Part shown: piece by piece, positions 5,467 through 11,257 of the stretch
How the letters are laid out: every line of letters begins with the position of its first letter
How positions within the stretch are numbered: position 1 is the first letter of the stretch
DNA from: Mesoaciditogaceae bacterium
GTDB taxonomy: Bacteria > Thermotogota > Thermotogae > Mesoaciditogales > Mesoaciditogaceae
Direction of reading: 5' to 3'
Assembly: GCA_015486145.1 (NCBI GenBank)
Contig: WFSH01000051.1
Span: forward strand, 1 to 11,257
DNA: 11,257 nt
The notes under the pieces: generated by a model
The model's database searches: none
The model's input: the letters and a program-made list of their open reading frames with translations, nothing else
Told to the model about the DNA's origin: nothing
Translations under genes and position numbers: made by a program

Positions 5467-7730
5467 GATCAGTGAAGTTTATAACTTTGATCGTTACCAT
5501 TGCAACCATTACAATACTTTTAAGCTCATGTGCAGTTAATAAACAAAGTGCACCGTACAAACCTGTTGTGACAAATCCAAAGAATGGAAGCACTATTTTA
5601 GCAACTTCTGTAATTCTTTCTTGGAATTGTAGCGATCCTAACAATAGTCCTCTAACTTACACGCTTTACTTTGATCATAATGCCGCAACTCCTACAACGA
5701 TTATCGCTTCAAGCATATCTCGAAATTTTTATCAAGTAAGTGTGAATTACAACACTTCTTATTCATGGAGAGTCATTGCAAAAAACGAGAAAGGTAAGAC
5801 GACCATTGGAGATGTGTGGACTTTTAAAGTGGGGAATGCACTCCCAGTTAAACCTTACGATGAAAAACCAACAAGTGGTCAAACAAACGTTTCAACATCT
5901 ACAAAACTTTCTTGGAATTCTTACGATCCGGATGGCGATACGGTAACGTATTCGGTGTACTTTGGAACGTCAACTGTTCCTCCATTTGTCGGGAAAACAC
6001 CATTTAAAACTTACAACCCGGGTCCTTTAAACGCTTCAACTACTTACTATTGGCAGATAGTTGCAGAAGATGTAAAGGGCGGAAAGGCAACGGGAACGCT
6101 GTGGCACTTCAAAACAATAGCCAAACCAAATAGGCCTCCACTTCCGGCAAGCAATCCTTCTCCTTCAAATGGTCAGAAGAATGTGCAGCCCATAAATGTA
6201 AAACTTTCTTGGCAAGATTCCGATCCGGATGGCGATCCTCTTACCTATTATGTTTATTTTGGGAAAAAGCTTACCTTCATTGGAACAACGACATCTTTAA
6301 CATATTCACTCGGGACGATAGATTACGGAGCAACCTATACGTGGATGATAGTATCCAAAGATCCGCACGGTGGAGTGGCGACTAGCAATGTATGGTCATT
6401 TAGCACAATAGATAGAGCTCCAAACAAGCCCATTTTAAAATCTCCTTCTAATGGAGCTACGAATGTGGCTGTGAACGGAGTGGTGTTTTCGTGGAGTGGA
6501 TCAGATCCAGATGGAAATCCACTGACTTACAACTTGTATTTTGGAACGTCAACAAATCCACCTCTTCAAAAGCGCAACATAATGACCACATCTTACAAAG
6601 CAAATCTTAAGAAATATAACACGAAATATTATTGGAAAGTAGTGGCAATCGATAGTTTTGGAAAAGAATCTCCAAGTGATACTTGGTCTTTTAAAACGTC
6701 TAATCCACCCAATAGGCCACCTTTAACACCCTCAAATCCGAATCCAGCAAACGAAGCTATCGGCGTTTCCGTTAGCCCAACTCTATCTTGGCAAGATTCA
6801 GACCCGGACGGCGATCCGTTAACATACGATTTGTACTTTGGAACTTCTTCCAATCCTCCTTTAAAGCATTCGGGGCTCACGGATAGATCTTTCAAAATAA
6901 GTGGCCTTACGAATTCCACAAAGTATTATTGGAAAGTGGTTGCAAAAGACAACCATGGTAACGTTACAACGGGGCCTGTATGGTCTTTCACCACAATTTC
7001 TTTGCCACCTAATGCTGCAAGCTCTCCTTATCCTGCAAATGGTCAAACGGCTGTATCACCCGATACGCAACTGAGTTGGTATAGCGGAAATTCAAACGTT
7101 ACTTACACTGTTTACATTGGAACATCTAAAAATTCCATGAAGCCTGTTGCTTACAATTTAAATTCAAGCCTATTTACACCTGTTTTGAATTATTTTCAAG
7201 CCTCCACAACGTACTATTGGAAAGTTGTAACGAAGAGATACGATGGAAGTTCCTCAACTAGTCCGATATGGTCATTCACCACAGGTGCTAACGCTCCAGA
7301 TGGAAGAGTTGTCTTGGATGATGTGATAGTTGGAGCAAAAGCTCCATTCATTCTTGGAGTGCGTGGAATAGCCCTTTCAGGGGTAAAAGGAATTCATATA
7401 ATCCTGAAATTCGATCCTTCCAAAGTCGTAATAGATACCTCTAAGGGAAATAATGGTGTGAGTCTTGCCGGACCGCTTTCCACTGGAGAAGGTAATGTGT
7501 TTTTACCATCTCCAACGGTCGATAACTCAAATGGAACTATTGACATAAGTTTAGCTATTCTTTCAGGTACGGTTAACATACCAAATAACGTCTGCCTTAA
7601 AGTCTATTTTAAAAATAAAATGATCGAAGGCGTGACAACGATTTCTATTTCAACTTTAGATGTTCGAAATGCTTCTAATAAAACAATGGACGTTAGCAAA
7701 TCAGATTTGGGAGTTATAAGAGTTCAATAA
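5463..7730 (+). CDS. Lipoprotein: six FN3-like repeats plus cohesin-like module
   Basis: Predicted exported lipoprotein of 755 residues. Signal peptide ends in lipobox LSSC (Cys23). Six tandem FN3-like domains of ~97 residues follow; their LSW-type strands start at residues 52, 149, 248, 342, 441 and 537. Consensus is P..G..NV....LSW..SDPDGDPLTY.LYFGTS....YYWKVVA.D..G....VWSF.T. Repeats 2-5 keep DPDGD/N, whereas repeat 1 (DPNNS) and repeat 6 have lost it. Residues ~613-755 fit a cohesin-like beta-sandwich: VVLDDVIVGAKAPFILGVRG, a GIHIILKFDPSKV strand, VCLKVYFKNK, and a closing strand at the extreme C-terminus. AAGGAGG (5449-5455) sits 7 bases before ATG 5463, which overlaps the upstream stop. 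Likely an elongated envelope-anchored scaffold whose tip binds a partner; the obvious candidate is the dockerin-like module encoded just upstream. No catalytic domain is visible. Confidence 0.88.
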   Translation: MRSVKFITLIVTIATITILLSSCAVNKQSAPYKPVVTNPKNGSTILATSVILSWNCSDPNNSPLTYTLYFDHNAATPTTIIASSISRNFYQVSVNYNTSYSWRVIAKNEKGKTTIGDVWTFKVGNALPVKPYDEKPTSGQTNVSTSTKLSWNSYDPDGDTVTYSVYFGTSTVPPFVGKTPFKTYNPGPLNASTTYYWQIVAEDVKGGKATGTLWHFKTIAKPNRPPLPASNPSPSNGQKNVQPINVKLSWQDSDPDGDPLTYYVYFGKKLTFIGTTTSLTYSLGTIDYGATYTWMIVSKDPHGGVATSNVWSFSTIDRAPNKPILKSPSNGATNVAVNGVVFSWSGSDPDGNPLTYNLYFGTSTNPPLQKRNIMTTSYKANLKKYNTKYYWKVVAIDSFGKESPSDTWSFKTSNPPNRPPLTPSNPNPANEAIGVSVSPTLSWQDSDPDGDPLTYDLYFGTSSNPPLKHSGLTDRSFKISGLTNSTKYYWKVVAKDNHGNVTTGPVWSFTTISLPPNAASSPYPANGQTAVSPDTQLSWYSGNSNVTYTVYIGTSKNSMKPVAYNLNSSLFTPVLNYFQASTTYYWKVVTKRYDGSSSTSPIWSFTTGANAPDGRVVLDDVIVGAKAPFILGVRGIALSGVKGIHIILKFDPSKVVIDTSKGNNGVSLAGPLSTGEGNVFLPSPTVDNSNGTIDISLAILSGTVNIPNNVCLKVYFKNKMIEGVTTISISTLDVRNASNKTMDVSKSDLGVIRVQ

Positions 7731-7770
7731 ACAAAGTAAAAAATTATCTATTCCCCTGTTAAAGCACGTT

Positions 7771-7798
7771 TCCCTCCCAGCATGGGGAGGGAGTTTTT
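7771..7798 (+). terminator. Strong intrinsic terminator after the scaffold gene
   Basis: TCCCTCCC (7771-7778) pairs perfectly with GGGAGGGA (7785-7792) around the loop AGCATG and is followed by GTTTTT. It lies 41 bases after the stop codon and closes the two-gene propeller/FN3 unit. Confidence 0.9.
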
Positions 7799-7817
7799 AA
7801 GTTTTTCAGAAAAGTGC

Positions 7818-7847
7818 TTGCTGAATTTTGTTAAGTTGTTGTATATT
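7818..7847 (+). promoter_or_regulatory. Weak candidate promoter for the helical lipoprotein
   Basis: TATATT at 7842-7847 could be a -10 box, with TTGCTG (7818-7823) as a poor -35 at 18-base spacing. A promoter is expected here because a strong terminator lies just upstream and the next gene starts at 7887. Confidence 0.35.
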
Positions 7848-7886
7848 AAGTGAGAAGAGCAAAATACGATTTGAGGTGGGAAAAAT

Positions 7887-8873
7887 ATGAGAAGATTTTG
7901 GATTTTGATAGTTGGTATCATTTTGATAAGCATGATTTTGAGTTCGTGTTCTATAAACGTCTTTAAATCGTTAGATTCACCGAAAAATACGTTAGAACTT
8001 TCAGAAGGAGCATTATCTGCTTCTAATGAGGGAAATACAAAAACTGCCATAAAAATGGCAGTACAAGTCTTCAAGGAAATGAGTAATGGTTCTCTCCACT
8101 TGACAAATTTTTACAATTCCATTGTTACTTCTGATACTTCAACTCAATCTAGGACGGAACTTTCTGAACTTTCTAAATTTCTTGAAACGACAAAATCAAC
8201 AAATGATTCTTTAAAATATGCATCAAAAGCTTTAATGAATTCAATTACAAAAACGATGAACCTCAATGTGTTGTCAATGACTAAAGATTTCTTTTCGAAT
8301 ACTCACACCCTTTCAGTCTCTTCAGCTTCTCAGCTTTCTTCACCAGATGTGATAAATGGCCTTGAATTCCTTTTGAAAACGGCACACAATTTGCAACTCA
8401 TGAAACTCCTTCAAGATCTTGCCGGTACCATTCACAGGCTTGATCTGAAAGACTCTTCTGCGCTCTTTTCAATGGGCTTTTATGCTTTTTTTCAGATACC
8501 CATAATATTGTTTGATTCAAACGGAAATGGGGTTCTTGAACCGCAAGATGCAATTTACACATATCTGTGGGATTATTCAACAAATTCGTTTAAGACTGTT
8601 ATATCACTAAGAGATTACGACCATATAATGAATGATCTTACGCTTGAAACTTACCAAAATTTAGATAAATCACAAGAGGTTTTAAAGCAAGCAGCTCTTA
8701 CCGTTACGGCATTAGATGAAGCAATGAATTTGGTGGATCCCAATCAAGAAAATGAATTCATTAACACGCTGAGAAGATACGTTGGGCGCCTTGAAATAGC
8801 CATGTACGTTGTAAACGCAAGCATGCTTTCTAAGATAAAAACGCTTGGAAACTTGATGGGAGAGATGAATTAG
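7887..8873 (+). CDS. Unrecognised helical lipoprotein with EF-hand-like loop
   Basis: Predicted lipoprotein of 328 residues; signal peptide ends in lipobox LSSC (Cys21). GAGGTGGG (7873-7880) sits 6 bases before ATG 7887. I do not recognise the family. The body looks mainly alpha-helical, with Ser/Thr- and Asn-rich helices such as SRTELSELSKFLETTKS, LEFLLKTAHNLQLMKLLQDL and LRRYVGRLEIAMYVVN. No tandem beta repeats are seen, unlike its neighbours. Residues 210-221, DSNGNGVLEPQD, match an EF-hand/dockerin-type calcium loop (D1, N3, N5, G6, hydrophobic 8, E9, D12). It is a single loop preceded by a hydrophobic helix-like stretch, FFQIPIILF. It lies between two propeller lipoprotein genes with its own upstream terminator, so it is probably transcribed separately. 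A helical envelope adaptor is a guess; no enzymatic signature is visible. Confidence 0.8.
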   Translation: MRRFWILIVGIILISMILSSCSINVFKSLDSPKNTLELSEGALSASNEGNTKTAIKMAVQVFKEMSNGSLHLTNFYNSIVTSDTSTQSRTELSELSKFLETTKSTNDSLKYASKALMNSITKTMNLNVLSMTKDFFSNTHTLSVSSASQLSSPDVINGLEFLLKTAHNLQLMKLLQDLAGTIHRLDLKDSSALFSMGFYAFFQIPIILFDSNGNGVLEPQDAIYTYLWDYSTNSFKTVISLRDYDHIMNDLTLETYQNLDKSQEVLKQAALTVTALDEAMNLVDPNQENEFINTLRRYVGRLEIAMYVVNASMLSKIKTLGNLMGEMN

Positions 8874-8972
8874 GGTCTGTCACCAGTTTTTTTCTTTCAT
8901 TCATCTTTAGCTCTTTCATCTTCTCACTCACTTTGAAATTGATAAGGTGTTTGAGAAGATTATCCGTCATTC

Positions 8973-9046
8973 ACTCATGATTCGTGTAGATTTTTATTTT
9001 GACTCATCGACTCGCTTTCATGTAGATTTTTTATGAGTCAACTCAT
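8973..9046. promoter_or_regulatory. Cluster of ACTCAT/ATGAGT half-sites, candidate operator
   Basis: ACTCAT occurs at 8973-8978, 9002-9007 and 9041-9046, and its complement ATGAGT at 9033-9038. The last two form a perfect dyad ATGAGT-CA-ACTCAT (9033-9046) ending 4 bases before the -35 box of the promoter at 9051. TGACTCAT (9000-9007) is also inverted against ATGAGTCA (9033-9040). A near-direct repeat, TTCRTGTAGATTTTT, starts at 8981 and 9017. Upstream activator or repressor sites are likely. The rest of 8874-8972 is T-rich; a run of seven T's at 8887-8893 follows only a 3-bp stem, so I see no convincing terminator after the helical lipoprotein gene. Confidence 0.5.
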
Positions 9047-9050
9047 TTTG

Positions 9051-9079
9051 TTGACATATTTAGATTTTTGATTTATAAT
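9051..9079 (+). promoter_or_regulatory. Consensus sigma-70 promoter (TTGACA-N17-TATAAT)
   Basis: TTGACA (9051-9056) and TATAAT (9074-9079) are both perfect consensus hexamers at the ideal 17-base spacing. Transcription would start near 9086, leaving a leader of about 100 bases before TTG 9189. It is the best promoter in the window and suggests strong expression unless repressed. Confidence 0.88.
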
Positions 9080-9115
9080 TTTGCATTGTATAACGAAGAA
9101 GTAAAATTTCATATC

Positions 9116-9129
9116 ATAGATGTATCTAT
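9116..9129. promoter_or_regulatory. Perfect dyad in the leader
   Basis: ATAGAT-GT-ATCTAT is a 6-2-6 perfect palindrome about 30-43 bases into the predicted transcript. It has the same geometry as the dyad just upstream of the promoter but a different sequence. It could be a second operator or a small RNA hairpin. Further down, GTTTG (9145-9149) can pair with CAAAC (9162-9166) just before the ribosome binding site GAGGAGGT (9173-9180). Confidence 0.35.
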
Positions 9130-9188
9130 TTGGCTTGAAAATGTGTTTGTAATTTAAAAATCAAACGAACTTGAGGAGGTAAAATCAA

Positions 9189-10835
9189 TTGAAAATTAAA
9201 ATGTTATTATTGATCACAACAATATTTGTACTTTCAATCATATTAAGCGGGTGCTTTATAATGTTTCCTGCGGCACCGAAGAATTTAGTGGTTACAAACG
9301 TAACATCTAATAGCGTTTCCCTTCAATGGACGGATTCTTCCAACAACATAATAGGCTTTCAAATAGCAAGATCTAGTGATGGTGTAAATTATGTTGGAGT
9401 GACAAGCGTGGGGGGAAAAGTTAACGTGTATACCGATTCCAATCTTAAGCCAAACACAACTTATTTCTACAAAGTTAGAGCTTACAACAAGAACGGATAT
9501 TCCAACTGGAGCAATCCCGCCACTGCTATCACGAAACAAGTGATACCCTCCGCCCCAACAAATCTTCATATAATAGATGTAACACACACAAGCGTCACTT
9601 TTTCTTGGAATGAATTATCCGATAATGTTGATTGGTTTACAATCTGGAGAAAATCGGGAATGCAACGTTTCGCAAAATGTGCGACGGTTTCCGCAACCAC
9701 AACGAAATACACGGATTCAAATCTTGATCAATGGACGTCTTATTCATATGTGGTAACCGCTCATAACAGTGCGGGCGATTCTTCGTACAGCAACATGATC
9801 ACTCCCGTAAGACCTGGCACACTTAAATGGAAGATTAGCACCGGCGGAAACGTAAATTCATCTCCCTCAATTTCCACGACAGGTAATGTTTACTTTGCAA
9901 GCAAAGATGGTTACCTTTACACTTGCAATTCTATTGGTGATCTTCGATACAAAATTCAAGCATTTTCAAGCATGCCGATAAACATCCTTTTAAATCTCGT
10001 ATCGGATGCTTATTATTCAACAAAAGATGGCACAATTTCCAACATAGCACCAAATGGAACGGTAAAATGGACTTTCCAAATCGGAAGTCCTATTTTTGCT
10101 CCGGCAATAATGCCAAATGGAAGAATATTCTTCACCGCCCAAAGCGGTTCTGTCATGACAACGATTTCTGGCTCCACTCCAACTGTTTTCTTTCATGCTT
10201 ATGAAAACATAACAACACCGATTGTTAGTGACGGAAGCTACATATACTTTGGAACAACTAACGGGGTTTACAAAGTAGATAAAACAAATGGGGATCTTGT
10301 ATGGAAAAAGAACTTCTACGCAAAGATAACCGCTCTTGCGTTGGGCACCAACATTATTTATGTGGGAACTGCACCTGGATACGTTTATGCCATAGACACA
10401 CAATCAGATGGTTCTGTTTGGAGTAAAGCTCTTCCAGGAGCCATAAATAATTCCTTCGTGGTTGATAACAACGGTGTGGTGTACACAGCTATTGGTAAAA
10501 CGCTTTACGCCATAAAAGGAGGCCTCGTGTTATGGAGTTTTAAAGCAAATGGAATTATACATTCAACGCCGGCCATAGGAGACGATGGAACAATTTATTT
10601 TGGAAGCAATGATGGGTGCCTTTATGCTGTAAATAAAGACGGAAAACTTGCCTGGACGTTTCAAACGGGTGGACCTGTGGAAACATCTCCAGCAATAGAT
10701 ACAAACGGTACGATTTACTTTGGAAGTGATGATGGATACCTTTACGCCATAAATTCTCAATCCAGAGGACTCATGAACTCTTCATGGCCAATGTATAGAG
10801 GAAATGCAAGACATAGCGGAATGCGAAAAGATTGA
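9189..10835 (+). CDS. Lipoprotein: two FN3 domains plus PQQ-like beta-propeller
   Basis: Predicted exported lipoprotein of 548 residues; signal peptide ends in lipobox LSGC (Cys22). Two classical fibronectin type III domains follow (~29-117 and ~121-208), with SVSLQWTDSSNNIIGFQIAR and NTTYFYKVRAYNKNG, then SVTFSWNELSDN and SYSYVVTAHNSAG. Residues ~212-540 form eight propeller repeats; the last two are the most regular (STPAIGDDGTIYFGSNDGCLYA, TSPAIDTNGTIYFGSDDGYLYA) and the middle ones are worn. It closes with SSWPMYRGNARHSG, the same closure as the propeller encoded at 3703-5466. Unlike that protein it has no dockerin-like module. TTG 9189 is preferred: GAGGAGGT ends 8 bases before it, whereas the in-frame ATG at 9201 is 20 bases away. 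The probable role is ligand or polymer binding at the cell envelope. I see no catalytic or PQQ-dehydrogenase signature. Confidence 0.88.
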   Translation: MKIKMLLLITTIFVLSIILSGCFIMFPAAPKNLVVTNVTSNSVSLQWTDSSNNIIGFQIARSSDGVNYVGVTSVGGKVNVYTDSNLKPNTTYFYKVRAYNKNGYSNWSNPATAITKQVIPSAPTNLHIIDVTHTSVTFSWNELSDNVDWFTIWRKSGMQRFAKCATVSATTTKYTDSNLDQWTSYSYVVTAHNSAGDSSYSNMITPVRPGTLKWKISTGGNVNSSPSISTTGNVYFASKDGYLYTCNSIGDLRYKIQAFSSMPINILLNLVSDAYYSTKDGTISNIAPNGTVKWTFQIGSPIFAPAIMPNGRIFFTAQSGSVMTTISGSTPTVFFHAYENITTPIVSDGSYIYFGTTNGVYKVDKTNGDLVWKKNFYAKITALALGTNIIYVGTAPGYVYAIDTQSDGSVWSKALPGAINNSFVVDNNGVVYTAIGKTLYAIKGGLVLWSFKANGIIHSTPAIGDDGTIYFGSNDGCLYAVNKDGKLAWTFQTGGPVETSPAIDTNGTIYFGSDDGYLYAINSQSRGLMNSSWPMYRGNARHSGMRKD

Positions 10836-11071
10836 GTTTTCATGAGATTATCGGCTTTCTTCATTTTTGTGTGGGTAAAAAGGTGACGGTTTCTTTGATA
10901 AATCATATTAAAACGATAGAGTCATAATATGACATTTCCCTGTTTTGTTCTCGTGAGTTTGATCAAAGTCATTCAAAAACACCTTGTTATCAAGTAAAAA
11001 AACAAGCACACTCGAAGTATTGTCAGGACATATGAGCTCTACTTTTGGAGATTCATAAAAATGAGAGTGAA
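10836..11071. other. Non-coding stretch with several palindromes
   Basis: No ORF with a ribosome binding site is seen here. No good terminator directly follows the upstream stop codon. Perfect palindromes are GTCATA-A-TATGAC (10921-10933) and TTTGATCAAA (10958-10967). CTTGTT (10983-10988) can pair with AACAAG (11001-11006). The stretch ends at a terminator (11072-11094). It may be a long 3' untranslated region, an intergenic small RNA, or decayed DNA. I could not find a convincing internal promoter. Confidence 0.4.
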
Positions 11072-11094
11072 ATCCCCAATGGGGATATCTTTTT
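11072..11094 (+). terminator. Intrinsic terminator, 237 bases after the last gene
   Basis: ATCCCC (11072-11077) pairs with GGGGAT (11081-11086) around a 3-base loop and is followed by ATCTTTTT. Outer bases AGTGAA (11066-11071) and TTCACT (11092-11097) can extend the structure. It is far from the preceding stop codon, so it terminates either a long 3' leader-out or an unseen RNA. Confidence 0.65.
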
Positions 11095-11128
11095 CACTTT
11101 CACGACCAAAGCGATAGCTGCGATGAGA

Positions 11129-11170
11129 GGCACAGGATGTGCCGAGAAAGCGAATCTAACAGGATGTTAG
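11129..11170. repeat. Two tandem triloop hairpins with ACAGGATGT core
   Basis: GGCACA-GGA-TGTGCC (11129-11143) and CTAACA-GGA-TGTTAG (11156-11170) are both perfect 6-bp hairpins with a GGA loop, 12 bases apart. Outer stem bases differ in a compensated way while the core ACAGGATGT is fixed. The second hairpin is also present at 9-21 beside repeat copy 1, with a 5-bp stem. Confidence 0.7.
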
Positions 11171-11257
11171 TATGCAGCGTGCTCTGTTTGTTGTGTCATT
11201 CTGAACTTGATTCAGAATCTCGATCCACCTTGTTAGTTGCTTGGAGATCCTGAATAG
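11149..11257. repeat. Interspersed repeat, copy 2 (cut by window end)
   Basis: Direct-orientation copy of bases 1-107. The two differ by A/G changes at 22 and 31 of copy 1 and by a short T-rich stretch with a 2-base length difference before GTCATT. From GTCATT to the window end they are identical. The palindromic core starts at 11195; its second hairpin lies outside the window. Confidence 0.9.

Noticed and set aside
5553..7295. CRISPR-like or other DNA repeat array
   Set aside because: The periodicity of about 290 bases is coding and in frame, explained by tandem FN3-like domains.
7748..8074. A 108-residue minus-strand frame across a terminator and a promoter
   Set aside because: It runs through the strong terminator and into the signal peptide coding region of the helical lipoprotein, whose own start has a good ribosome binding site.
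8874..8893. Terminator after the helical lipoprotein gene
   Set aside because: The run of seven T's follows a stem of only three base pairs, which is too weak to call.
10017..10403. A 128-residue minus-strand frame
   Set aside because: It is antisense to the second propeller; cysteine- and serine-rich with no ribosome binding site. It looks like a shadow of the coding strand.
1..11257. A circular replicon with overlapping ends
   Set aside because: The ends match over about 107 bases, but with substitutions and a 2-base length difference. A true circular overlap would be exact, so these are two separate repeat copies.

Overview
The window comes from an A+T-rich bacterium with strong AGGAGG-type ribosome binding sites, frequent TTG/GTG starts, a non-lipidated family 1 sugar-binding protein and many export-signal genes. 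My best guess is a Thermotogota-like thermophile or relative, but this is inferred from style and gene content, and no phylogenetic marker is present. All convincing protein genes are on the + strand.

Layout. (1) 1-342: an interspersed palindromic repeat (1-131), a nested inverted repeat, and the promoter/operator region of the transporter. (2) 343-3405: a carbohydrate ABC importer made of a periplasmic binding protein, then an intrinsic terminator inside the operon, then two MalF/MalG-type permeases. No ATPase gene is present, so a shared ATPase encoded elsewhere is likely. (3) 3406-3702: an intergenic gap with one doubtful minus-strand micro-ORF and an extended -10 promoter. (4) 3703-7730: two translationally coupled lipoprotein genes (ATGA overlap). 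The first is an eight-bladed PQQ-like propeller with a dockerin-like module and a beta-rich tail. The second has six tandem ~97-residue FN3-like repeats and a C-terminal cohesin-like module. A strong terminator at 7771-7798 closes this unit. (5) 7887-8873: an unrecognised, mainly helical lipoprotein with one EF-hand-like loop. (6) 8874-9188: a regulatory region with a perfect TTGACA-N17-TATAAT promoter and two 6-2-6 dyads. (7) 9189-10835: a lipoprotein with two FN3 domains and a second eight-bladed propeller. (8) 10836-11257: non-coding DNA with palindromes, a terminator, two tandem triloop hairpins and a second copy of the repeat seen at position 1.

How it may work together. The transporter looks like an ordinary sugar importer. 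The four lipoproteins that follow look like a cell-envelope display set. The most interesting idea is that the dockerin-like module of one lipoprotein docks onto the cohesin-like module encoded by the next gene, giving a small calcium-dependent, non-cellulosomal envelope complex. The second propeller lipoprotein has its own strong, probably regulated promoter and lacks a dockerin, so it may be a paralogue used in a different state.
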